From NCBI RefSeq assembly GCF_009834125.1, contig NZ_CP047146.1, positions 3,589,501-3,653,500 on the forward strand: DNA of 64,000 nucleotides. The letters are read 5' to 3'. This document shows positions 16,773 through 24,134 of the stretch, one piece after another. The notes beneath the pieces are model-generated. The model did not search any database. It was not told the DNA's origin and saw nothing but the letters and a program-made list of their open reading frames with translations. Source of the stretch: Streptomyces sp. GS7 (GTDB lineage: Bacteria > Actinomycetota > Actinomycetes > Streptomycetales > Streptomycetaceae). Position numbers and translations under genes: made by a program. How positions within the stretch are numbered: position 1 is the stretch's first letter; each line of letters begins with the position of its first letter.

Positions 16773-17004
16773 CCACAGCGCACGGGTTCACAGCCGCCGC
16801 GGACACCGGCACGGCCAACGGCCTCTCGAATGCCCGAGCATGGCGGACCGCAAGGCCATGTGGCTCGGTCACGCCAAGCTCGAACTGGAGGCGATGGGAG
16901 CCGTGTTGGGCTGATCAAGCCCCTGGATCGCTAGGGGGACAGCTGCTGGGAGAAGATGTCTCTGCCCAAATAGCAGCCGCAGTCGCGTGGAGAGGATGTC
17001 CGCA

Positions 17005-17475
17005 ATGGCAGGAGAGTTGTGGACCTCGGTGTTCTCGTTGACTGGCGTGGTGCTCGGCGGTGGCCTGACAGCGCTTACTCAGCGGGCTACTCAGCAGGCC
17101 GCAGAACGAACCGAACAGCGCCGAGAGGCAAGGGCGACCGCCGAAGCGCGCAGGGCAGAGCAGCTACAGGCCATCAAGGACTTCATCGCCTGTGCGCAGG
17201 AAGCGGAGCGAGCTGCCTACTCACGTCCTGATCCATGGGGGGACGATGAAGGGGGCTGGATGAGCAGGACGCAGGCCACGATGACCAACCTGTGGACCGC
17301 CGAACGCACCCTGATGCTGCTGTGCGATGCGGTGCTGCATGCTCCCGTCCACGCCTACGGCCGTGCGCTGAACGCCGCCGTCTGGCGGGAGATCGGTGAC
17401 ACAGAGGTCAACGAGCACCTTGAGGAGCACAAGGCGGCCTTCATGGCAGCAGCTCGCTTGAGCCTGGGCTCGTGA
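17005..17475 (+). CDS. Membrane-anchored coiled-coil hypothetical protein
   Basis: 156 aa from ATG 17005, 9 nt after GGAGAGG. One N-terminal membrane helix (LWTSVFSLTGVVLGGGLTAL) is followed by a charged coiled coil (about 25-60, rich in Arg, Glu, Ala, Gln) and a soluble helical C-terminus. Unknown family; similar short anchor-coil proteins are common in Streptomyces accessory regions. Confidence 0.6.
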   Translation: MAGELWTSVFSLTGVVLGGGLTALTQRATQQAAERTEQRREARATAEARRAEQLQAIKDFIACAQEAERAAYSRPDPWGDDEGGWMSRTQATMTNLWTAERTLMLLCDAVLHAPVHAYGRALNAAVWREIGDTEVNEHLEEHKAAFMAAARLSLGS

Positions 17476-17700
17476 GCCTGACCGGCCCTCAGCCGGCAAT
17501 GGCCTGAGCAACGAACCCTCTCCATGGCTTGAACCAGGCCCAGCTGGCTGGTGCTCGTGGCCGGCGAGCACACCAACCGGCGTGCCGGTTCGCCCCGCGG
17601 CTGCCGGGGTCGTCGACAGATGACTCACTGCGACGACACCGCGCCTTCAACGTCGGTAATCCGTGTGATCCGTCGGTCTGGGTACGTTATCGTCGGCAGC

Positions 17701-17769
17701 ATGAACGTCATGGGCCGAAGCATCACCGCGACCGCGCGAGCGACCAGCTTGCCGGTTGCCGCCGCCTGA
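17701..17769 (+). CDS. Possible Ala-rich leader peptide
   Basis: ATG to TGA, 22 codons. Six of 22 are Ala and the last three codons before the stop are GCC GCC GCC. It lies about 12 nt after a -10-like TACGTT and just before a strong hairpin, upstream of an AlaRS-related gene. That is the layout of a translation-attenuation leader sensing charged tRNA-Ala, but the ribosome site is weak, and Ala codons are frequent at this GC content. Inference only. Confidence 0.3.
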   Translation: MNVMGRSITATARATSLPVAAA

Positions 17770-17784
17770 CGTACGTCCTGCTTC

Positions 17785-17815
17785 CCACCGGCGACCGGAA
17801 ACGGTCTGCCGGTGG
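17785..17815 (+). promoter_or_regulatory. Stem-loop with GAAA tetraloop
   Basis: CCACCGGCGACCG (17785-17797), loop GAAA, then CGGTCTGCCGGTGG (17802-17815): 13 base pairs with a single bulged T at 17807. No T-run follows, so it is not a plain intrinsic terminator. It sits 16 nt after the mini-ORF and 87 nt before the AlaRS-related start. Confidence 0.6.
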
Positions 17816-17901
17816 TTCCGTGGGCGTTCCCGCCCCGGTTCCGGTGATCCTGCGGACCGTCGTCCGGTGCCTCCCCGCTGTGTACGCGAAGGAGCCACCC
17901 C

Positions 17902-19074
17902 ATGAACACCGATCAGATCGTCCGCACTTTCATCGAGTACTTCGAGGAGCGCGGCCACCGCCGGATCACCGGCTCAACGCTGCTGCCGCCGCCCGGTGAC
18001 CCGGTACTGTTCACCACCTCGGGCATGCATCCGCTCACCCCGTACCTGGAGGGGCGCCCCCACCCCCTTGGCAGGCGGCTGGTCAACGTGCAGCGCTGTC
18101 TGCGTACCACGGACCTGGAGGAGGTCGGCGATCCCACCCATCTGACCGTGTTCGAGATGCTCGGTACCTGGTCGCTCGGCGACTACGAGGGCCCGCTGAG
18201 CCTTGAGTGGGGTTATGGGCTGCTCACCGAAGGGTTCGGCATCGATCCCGGTCTGCTGCATGTCACGGTCTTCGGCGGCGGCGGCGACGACCAGACCGGT
18301 CCGGACACCGCTTCCCTGGAGCTGTGGCAGGAGCGCGGGGTGCCGGTGCAGCTCACCGTCGAGGACAACTGGTGGTCCAACGGACCCACCGGCCCGTGCG
18401 GCCCCGACTCGGAGATCTTCCTGTGGAGCGGCGAGACCCCGCCGGAGTCGACGCCGACGGGTGACGACCGGTGGGTGGAGGTGTGGAACCACGTGATGAT
18501 GCGCCATCGTCGGCTCAGCGACGGTTCGCTCGTGCCGCTCCCTCAGCGCAGCGTCGACACCGGGCTCGGCCTGGAACGGCTGGCCTGCCTGCTGCAGGGC
18601 CGGACGTCGGTGTTCGAGTGCGACGTCTTCGAGCCCTGGCGCCGTGCCGTGCCGGCCCTGTGGCGGCTGGACGAACCGTCACTGCGGCTGGTCTGCGACC
18701 ACCTGCGCTCGGCCATGGTGGTGATCGGTGACGGGGTGCGTCCGGCCAACACGGGCCGCGGCTACGTGCTGCGCCGACTGGTGCGACGGGTGCTCACCGT
18801 GCTGTGGCGGGACGATCCGTCGCGTGGTCTCGGAGACCTTCCGGACGAGTTGGTCGAGCACACCCTCGACCACTTTCGTCAGGACCTGGATCCGAAGGTC
18901 GTGCGCCTGGTGCTGCTCGACGAGGAGCGCCGGTTCGGTCGACTCCTGGAGCGCGGCCGGCAGGTACTGGCCCGGCCCCGGTTCCGGGGCCCGCTGAGCG
19001 AGGAGGACTTCCGCTACCTCCACGACACCCACGGTCTGCCACGCGACCTCGTCCTGGGCCTGCGGCCACAGTGA
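17902..19074 (+). CDS. Alanine--tRNA ligase-related protein (catalytic core only)
   Basis: 390 aa from ATG 17902 after GAAGGAG. It matches the N-terminal half of alanyl-tRNA synthetase: FTTSGMHPLTPYLEG, motif 2 region CLRTTDLEEVGDPTHLTVFE followed by MLGTWSLGDY, SNGPTGPCGPDSEIF, motif 3 GLGLERLACLLQG, tRNA-recognition RGYVLRRLVRRVL, and it ends at YLHDTHGLPRDL, where full AlaRS continues into the editing domain. Full AlaRS is near 880 aa; editing and C-Ala domains are absent. It may activate or transfer Ala (or another amino acid) to a non-tRNA acceptor, or be a resistant or regulatory paralogue (inference). Confidence 0.85.
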   Translation: MNTDQIVRTFIEYFEERGHRRITGSTLLPPPGDPVLFTTSGMHPLTPYLEGRPHPLGRRLVNVQRCLRTTDLEEVGDPTHLTVFEMLGTWSLGDYEGPLSLEWGYGLLTEGFGIDPGLLHVTVFGGGGDDQTGPDTASLELWQERGVPVQLTVEDNWWSNGPTGPCGPDSEIFLWSGETPPESTPTGDDRWVEVWNHVMMRHRRLSDGSLVPLPQRSVDTGLGLERLACLLQGRTSVFECDVFEPWRRAVPALWRLDEPSLRLVCDHLRSAMVVIGDGVRPANTGRGYVLRRLVRRVLTVLWRDDPSRGLGDLPDELVEHTLDHFRQDLDPKVVRLVLLDEERRFGRLLERGRQVLARPRFRGPLSEEDFRYLHDTHGLPRDLVLGLRPQ

Positions 19075-19127
19075 CGGTCACAGCGCCGGATCCGAACTGG
19101 TCGTGATGCCGGTCCAGCAGGGCCGAG

Positions 19128-19154
19128 CCCGCACCGCGCGGAATGCGGTGCGGG
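19128..19154. terminator. Hairpin between convergent genes
   Basis: CCCGCACCGC (19128-19137), seven-base loop, GCGGTGCGGG (19145-19154): a perfect ten-base stem lying 54 nt after one gene and 24 nt after the end of the other. Likely a bidirectional terminator, without a T-run, as is common in Streptomyces. Confidence 0.6.
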
Positions 19155-19177
19155 GGCCGCGGTTCGGCGCGGTACGG

Positions 19178-20377
19178 TCACGCCGGGGCGCTGACCGTTT
19201 CCGCCCAGTCGATGCGGTGGAAGTGGAGCGGGCGGAGCATGTCCTCCATCTTGGGAAACGTCGGCGCGGCTTCGGCCTTGCCCGCCTTGACCTTGTTGGT
19301 GGCGGCGGCAGCCTGGCCGATCATCTCCACGCGCGGGCGGCGCAGCGCCTCGTAGGCGGCGAACGCCTCGGTGGGCGTGGGCAGATCGCGCAGGCAGCGG
19401 GCCAGTTCGACGGCGCTCTCGATGGCCAGGGAGGCGCCCTGGCCGGAGCTGGAGGACGGCGCGTGCACCGCGTCGCCGACTAGGACCATGCGACCGCGGT
19501 GCCAGTGCGGCACCGACGGCATGCGCTCCATCGGGCCGACCGCCATGAGGTCGTCGGGGGTGGTGTGGTGGAGCAGTTGCTTGCCCGGGAGGTGGTCGGC
19601 ATAGAGGTCACGCAGCCTGGCCAGCCACTCGGCGGCCGGTGTCCGGGCCACTTCGGCCGGGGTCTGCGGGGTGTCGGCGGGCAGTCCGGCGAACCAGATC
19701 AGCCGCCCGTCCTGGTCCTTCCAGTAGCCGATGAAGGCGCGGCCGAAGGCGAAGTACATGGTGCCGGGTGCCGCCTCGACACCGCAGTCCGGTGTGGCGT
19801 AGCCGCCGAAGCTCAGCACGCCGCCGTACTCCGGGGCGGGCGCCTCGGGGTCGATCACGGTGCGGACGGCGGAGCGGATGCCGTCGGCGCCGATCAGGAT
19901 GTCCGCGGTCGTGCTGGTCCCGTCGGCGAAGTGGGCGGTGACACCGTCCGGCGTCTCCTCGGCGGAGACCAGCCGCTTGCCGTAGGCGAAGCGGATGCCC
20001 TCGCCCGTCGCGTGGTCGGTCAGTGCCCGGAACAGCTGGGCGCGGGTCAGCGTCAGGGTGGGCGGCAGTTCGGGGAAGCCGTCGAAGGAGGCGAAGCGGT
20101 TTCCGGCGCCGTCCGCCATCACCATGTCGGGGACCGGCCGGCCGATGGCCTGCAGCGCGGCGCCGGCGCCGATGGTCCGCAGCGCCTCCTGGCCGTTGGG
20201 CGCCAGGCCCAGCCAGGCGCCGACGCCGTCGGCCGCGGCGGGGTATGCCTCGAAGACCGTCGCCTCGATGCCCGCCTTGCGGAGGGCGAGCGCGGTCACC
20301 GGGCCGGCCACTCCGCCGCCGATGACCAGTGCCGTGCGGACGCCGGAGGCGGTGCCGCGGCTGTCGTTGATGCCCAT
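19178..20377 (-). CDS. FAD-dependent monooxygenase (PHBH type)
   Basis: 399 aa. The N-terminal Rossmann motif is VIGGGVAGPVTALALRKAG (18-36), the middle motif is ILIGADGIRSAVR (about 160), and the second FAD motif is VLVGDAVHAPSSSSGQGA (about 298-315), all as in class A flavoprotein monooxygenases. These use NAD(P)H and O2 to hydroxylate aromatics, polyketides or drugs. It is divergent from a PadR gene with palindromes between them, so substrate-induced derepression is likely. Drug inactivation or catabolism are both possible. Confidence 0.85.
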   Translation of the reverse strand: MGINDSRGTASGVRTALVIGGGVAGPVTALALRKAGIEATVFEAYPAAADGVGAWLGLAPNGQEALRTIGAGAALQAIGRPVPDMVMADGAGNRFASFDGFPELPPTLTLTRAQLFRALTDHATGEGIRFAYGKRLVSAEETPDGVTAHFADGTSTTADILIGADGIRSAVRTVIDPEAPAPEYGGVLSFGGYATPDCGVEAAPGTMYFAFGRAFIGYWKDQDGRLIWFAGLPADTPQTPAEVARTPAAEWLARLRDLYADHLPGKQLLHHTTPDDLMAVGPMERMPSVPHWHRGRMVLVGDAVHAPSSSSGQGASLAIESAVELARCLRDLPTPTEAFAAYEALRRPRVEMIGQAAAATNKVKAGKAEAAPTFPKMEDMLRPLHFHRIDWAETVSAPA

Positions 20378-20432
20378 GAAGAAGAGACCCCCAGTGATGG
20401 TTGCTCGGATGTCGCGTCTGTCGCGGACTCCA

Positions 20433-20465
20433 TAGTTGCAGTGAATCTAGTTTCAATGCAACTAG
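20433..20465. promoter_or_regulatory. Nested palindromes in the FAD-monooxygenase/PadR divergent promoter
   Basis: TAGTTGCA (20433-20440) and TGCAACTA (20457-20464) are a perfect inverted pair. Inside, CTAGTTTCAATGCAACTAG (20447-20465) is a 19-bp near-palindrome with one mismatched pair. Similar TAGTT half sites recur at 20448 and 20462. Probable operator for the adjacent PadR protein. Confidence 0.6.
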
Positions 20466-20491
20466 TTTCCGCGGTGACTACGATGACAGGC

Positions 20492-21112
20492 ATGACCGCA
20501 CCCGTGAAGAGTTCGCCCCTCGCCCTCACCGTGCTCGCGCTGCTGCACTACCGGCCGCTCCATCCGTACGGCCTCCAGCAGCTGATCAAGCAGTGGGGCA
20601 AGGAGCGGGTCGTCAACGTCGGCCAGCGGGCCGGGCTTTACCGCACCATCGAGCGGCTGCTGGCCGGCGGACTGATCGCCGTCCGGCAGACCGAGCGCGA
20701 TCAGCAGTACCCCGAGCGGACGGTCTACGAGGTCACCGACGCGGGCCGGGCGGCCACGCGCGAGTGGCTGGAGCAGATGCTGTCGGTGCCGAAGGAGGAG
20801 TTCCCCGTCTTCCCGGCGGCTCTGTCGAACGTGATGCTGCTCGTCCCGGACGAGGCGCTGCCGGTGCTGGAGCGGCGCGCGGAGCGGGTCGCCGCCCAGT
20901 GCGCCGCCCTGGAGGAGGGCCGGGACGAGGCCGTGGGCGCCGGGGTGCCGCGGGTCGCGCTGATCGAGGACGAGTACACGCTCGCCGTTCTCACCGCCGA
21001 GCGGCGCTGGCTCGACGGGGTGATCGGCGAGCTGCGGGACGGCAGCCTGACGTGGTCCCGGGAGCTGCTCGCCGGGTTCCAGGAGCCGTCGGATCCGGCG
21101 TCGTCGGACTGA
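20492..21112 (+). CDS. PadR family transcriptional regulator
   Basis: 206 aa from ATG 20492; ATG 20483 is possible and neither has a strong ribosome site. Winged helix: LALTVLALLHYRPLHPYGLQ, then QRAGLYRTIERLLAGGLIAV, then YEVTDAGRAATREWLEQML, followed by the long C-terminal dimerisation helices (VLERRAERVAAQCAALEEG). Expected to bind the palindromes at 20433-20465 and to repress the FAD monooxygenase and itself. Confidence 0.82.
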   Translation: MTAPVKSSPLALTVLALLHYRPLHPYGLQQLIKQWGKERVVNVGQRAGLYRTIERLLAGGLIAVRQTERDQQYPERTVYEVTDAGRAATREWLEQMLSVPKEEFPVFPAALSNVMLLVPDEALPVLERRAERVAAQCAALEEGRDEAVGAGVPRVALIEDEYTLAVLTAERRWLDGVIGELRDGSLTWSRELLAGFQEPSDPASSD

Positions 21113-21182
21113 TCGCCGGGCCGGTCCGCGGCGAACCGGGCGCCGGGGCGGCCTGGTTGGCGGCGGGGCGCCGGCCGCCGGG

Positions 21183-22553
21183 TCAGTGCAGTGACGGCCG
21201 GCGGACCAGAAACGCCGCGTGTGCCCGGGTCTCCTTGGCCTGCGGGTGGCGGTGGTAGGGGTGCAGCGCGTTGCGGAGCGCGGTGAGGGCCTTGCGGGCG
21301 CGGCAGGAGGCGGTGAGCGGGTAGTGGTGGAAGAGCTGCCGGCAGTGGGGGAGGGCCGCGTCCAACTCGCCCGTTGACAGCAGGGTCTGGGCGAGGAGCG
21401 CGTGCAGCAGGACCAGGGCCGTGTGGTGGTTGGCGGGCCGGGTGTTGAGGGAGGCTTCGAGGGCGGCCAGGGCGCCGGGGCGGTCTCCGAGGGCCAGCAG
21501 GACCAGGGCGCGCTGGTAGTGCAGCGCGGTCAGCGGATAGTGGGTGAACGGCCCGGTGCCGCGCGGGGCGGGGTCGTGGTGGCGCTCGGCGGTGAGGAGG
21601 TCGGCGAGCGCCAGCCGGCGTCTGCCGTCGGTGGCGTGGATGACGGCGCGCCCGGCGTGCAGATACGAGCGGACCGCCCGTGGGGCGGTGGGGCCGGCGG
21701 TCTCCAGGGCCTGGTCCGACCACTGCCGGGCATGGCAGGCGTCGTCGAGGTGCAGCGCCGACAGGCTCATGGCGCGCAGGCTGATCGCGTAGGAGGTGCG
21801 GTCGCCGGCGCGGTGGGCGAGGTCGAGAGCCGAGTGGTAGTAGAGGTAGCCCACGTTGGTCAGGCAGGCGTCGATGGTCATCGCCCCGAGCAGGTGGGTG
21901 AGTTGTGCGGCGCCGCGCAGCAGCCGGCGGGGGAGGCCGCCACCGGAGTGGGGGATCGCCAGGAGGCGGGCGACGTCGTCGGCCAGGTAGGTCGCCAGCG
22001 CCGAGCGCGCGTGGGCGCCGCCGTATCGCTCGGTCAGGGTGGCGAAGACGACCGCCATGTGGTCGAGACGGTCGTCGGACAGGGTGGTGAGCGCCGGCTC
22101 GGCGGGCACGGTGTCCGGGGTGCCGGCGCCGCCGCCCGGTGCGGGCCATTCGCGGGCCGGGACCGGGCGGGTGGTGACGAGTTCGCGGTTGAGGACGGCC
22201 CGGTGGGCGGGGTCGATATCCGTACGGCACAGGGTGACGAGCCGTTCTATGGGGTCGGCGGTGGTCAGCACGGCCTCCCGCAGCGACTCGTCCGAAGGGC
22301 TGTGGACCAGTCCGGTTTCGGCCACGGTCACCGTCCGGGCGATCCGCCGGGTGAGGACCTGCGCCACCAGGTCGGGGACCGGGGGTCTGGGGCGGGAGCC
22401 GTTGAGCCAGTGCGCGACCGACGTGCGGTCATAACGCAGCCGCACACCGTGCTTGGTGCCCAGGGCGTTGACCGCGCGGGCCAGTTCACCGGCGCTCCAG
22501 TCCGCTTCCGTCAGTAGTTCGGCAAGGTGCTCATTGGGTCGGTGACGAGCCAT
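21183..22553 (-). CDS. XRE-like HTH regulator with TPR-type C-terminus
   Basis: 456 aa from ATG 22553, preceded by AGGAGGA. Residues 1-75 form an HTH of the actinobacterial XRE type (HLAELLTEADWSAGELARAV, then YDRTSVAHWLNGSRPRPPVP). The rest is helical repeats (SYAISLRAMSLSALHLDDAC, VLLALGDRPGALAALEASL, LLAQTLLSTGELDAALPHC) of TPR kind. Regulators of this design often sit beside secondary-metabolite genes in Streptomyces. It is divergent from the acyltransferase-led operon and is the best candidate for its pathway-specific control. Confidence 0.7.
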   Translation of the reverse strand: MARHRPNEHLAELLTEADWSAGELARAVNALGTKHGVRLRYDRTSVAHWLNGSRPRPPVPDLVAQVLTRRIARTVTVAETGLVHSPSDESLREAVLTTADPIERLVTLCRTDIDPAHRAVLNRELVTTRPVPAREWPAPGGGAGTPDTVPAEPALTTLSDDRLDHMAVVFATLTERYGGAHARSALATYLADDVARLLAIPHSGGGLPRRLLRGAAQLTHLLGAMTIDACLTNVGYLYYHSALDLAHRAGDRTSYAISLRAMSLSALHLDDACHARQWSDQALETAGPTAPRAVRSYLHAGRAVIHATDGRRRLALADLLTAERHHDPAPRGTGPFTHYPLTALHYQRALVLLALGDRPGALAALEASLNTRPANHHTALVLLHALLAQTLLSTGELDAALPHCRQLFHHYPLTASCRARKALTALRNALHPYHRHPQAKETRAHAAFLVRRPSLH

Positions 22554-23075
22554 GTCTTCCTCCTGGCTCTCCGACCTCACCGCCCCGCGCCGTGTGGCCG
22601 TTTCAACGCGTTCACGCATCAAGGTCCGCTTTCGCTTCGCGCACGGCCCCTGGGCATGGTTGTGTCTGAGACATACCCCAGCGGTGGTTCTCGCCCCGTA
22701 CCGCATGGCCGATCCGGCCAGTGTGCCGCGGTGTGGTCGAGAGGGGGGTGGGGCCCGTGCGCCTGACGGTGCGGGCACGGAGCCGTTCCAGCGCGCAGCC
22801 GGGAGGGGCGTGCGCGGTCACCGCAGGTCACCGCCGTCGGCGACGTTGCCGGGGCGGCGATGGACAGGGCGCCCGTAGGGGAGCCGAAGGAGACGCCGTT
22901 CAGGAAAAAGTCCGGAAAGCGTCTATGAGTGAGTCCCATCTGCATCCGAGCACAGGCCCGCCCCGTCGGTGCGCAGGCACCCGCTGCCCGGGGATCGCCG
23001 CCCGCCAGGCACCGGCGTCCGCCGGACCGCCGTCGCGGCGCGAGGGGCCGCCGTGCATACGTGGAGGAGTATCCC
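22554..23075. other. Divergent promoter region of the acyl-chain cluster
   Basis: About 520 bp with no convincing gene. An 11-bp palindrome TGTCTGAGACA (22663-22673) is the only clear symmetric site and could be an operator. GGAGGAG at 23063-23069 serves the acyltransferase gene. Confidence 0.45.
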
Positions 23076-24134
23076 GTGTCCGAGACATCCGGCCGAGCCG
23101 TGCCGTCCATGGCGCGGCCCCTCGTGGTCCATCTCTTCCCCGGCCAGGGCGACTTCGCCGTCAGCCCCCTGGTCCGGGCCGCTCGTGCGCATCCCGTCGT
23201 GCGGACCGCTGTTGCGGAGGTGTTCGAGCAGGTCGACGAGGCGAGCGGTGCGTACGGCATCCCGGCGCTGGGCCCGGCACTGCTCGGTGCCGCCCCGCCG
23301 AGCGGCCGGGATCTGGCCGAGGCCGCCGTGGGAACCCCGCAGGCCGCCCTCTTCGGGGCCTCGCTGGCGGTCCATCGCGCGCTGTGCGCGGTGGGTGCCG
23401 CCCCCGACCGCCTGGTCGCCGTCAGCTTCGGCGAGATCCCCGCGCTCACCGCCGCGGGCGTCTTCGACATCGCCGACGGCACGAGGATCGCCTGCCGGCT
23501 CGCCCGGATCCTGTCCGGGTGCAGCGGAGGCATGACGCTGCTGGGAGTCGGAGAGGCCGCCGCCGCACGCCTGATCGCGACGGCGGGGACCGCGGAGGTG
23601 GCGGTCGCCTGCGTCAACGACCCCGGCGAGACGGTGGTGTCCGGCCCGCTGGACGAGCTGATCCGGGTCGAGAAGCAGGCCGCCGCCCAGGACGTCGAGG
23701 CCGCCCGGCTGCGGCTGCCCTTCCTGACCCACCACCCGTCGCTCACCGCCCCGGCACAGGCGTTCCACGACGCCATCGGCGCACTGCGCGCGCGGCCGGG
23801 CCACACCCCCCTCTACTCCGCCGTCCACGGAGGCGCCTACGGCAAGGGTGACGATGTGTTCCGCGGGCTCGCCGACTGCGTCGTCCACCCCGTACGGCTG
23901 CCGCACGTCCTGTCCCAGGCCGCCGCCCCGCCGCCCGCCCTCCTGCTCGAAGCCGGCACCGGACAGGCACTGACCCGCAACGCCCGACGTGTACTGACGG
24001 GTCGTCAGTACGCCGCGTACAGCCCGCTGTCCGACCCCGGGTTCCCGTGGGAGAGGCCGCACCTGCTGCACCCCGCCGGGCCGGGGCGGCCCCTGGCACC
24101 CGCACCGGAAGCAACCTACGGAGCGAGCCGATGA
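23076..24134 (+). CDS. Malonyl-CoA:ACP-transacylase-like acyltransferase
   Basis: 352 aa from GTG 23076 after GGAGGAG. The fold is FabD-like: LVVHLFPGQGDFAVSPLVR at the start, AVSFGEIPALTAAGVFDIAD with the nucleophilic Ser (the usual GHSxG reads AVSFG, so the His before Ser is Val), GCSGGMTLLGV, and LPFLTHHPSLTAPAQAF with the catalytic-His position kept. It should load an acyl unit onto the cluster ACP. The non-canonical nucleophile elbow suggests an unusual acyl substrate. First gene of a seven-gene operon; its stop overlaps the next start (ATGA). Confidence 0.78.
   Translation: MSETSGRAVPSMARPLVVHLFPGQGDFAVSPLVRAARAHPVVRTAVAEVFEQVDEASGAYGIPALGPALLGAAPPSGRDLAEAAVGTPQAALFGASLAVHRALCAVGAAPDRLVAVSFGEIPALTAAGVFDIADGTRIACRLARILSGCSGGMTLLGVGEAAAARLIATAGTAEVAVACVNDPGETVVSGPLDELIRVEKQAAAQDVEAARLRLPFLTHHPSLTAPAQAFHDAIGALRARPGHTPLYSAVHGGAYGKGDDVFRGLADCVVHPVRLPHVLSQAAAPPPALLLEAGTGQALTRNARRVLTGRQYAAYSPLSDPGFPWERPHLLHPAGPGRPLAPAPEATYGASR

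Larger units (their letters stand above)
17476..17900. other. Leader region of the AlaRS-related gene
   Basis: About 425 bp. The left part shows no gene. From 17683 there is a -10-like TACGTT, then a 22-codon mini-ORF (17701-17769) and a GNRA-loop hairpin (17785-17815), all upstream of the AlaRS-related gene. I see no T-box core sequence here. Confidence 0.5.

Noticed and set aside
17770..17901. T-box riboswitch before the AlaRS-related gene
   Set aside because: A stem-loop is present, but I found no conserved T-box bulge sequence (TGGNACCGCG-like) and no specifier-loop arrangement.
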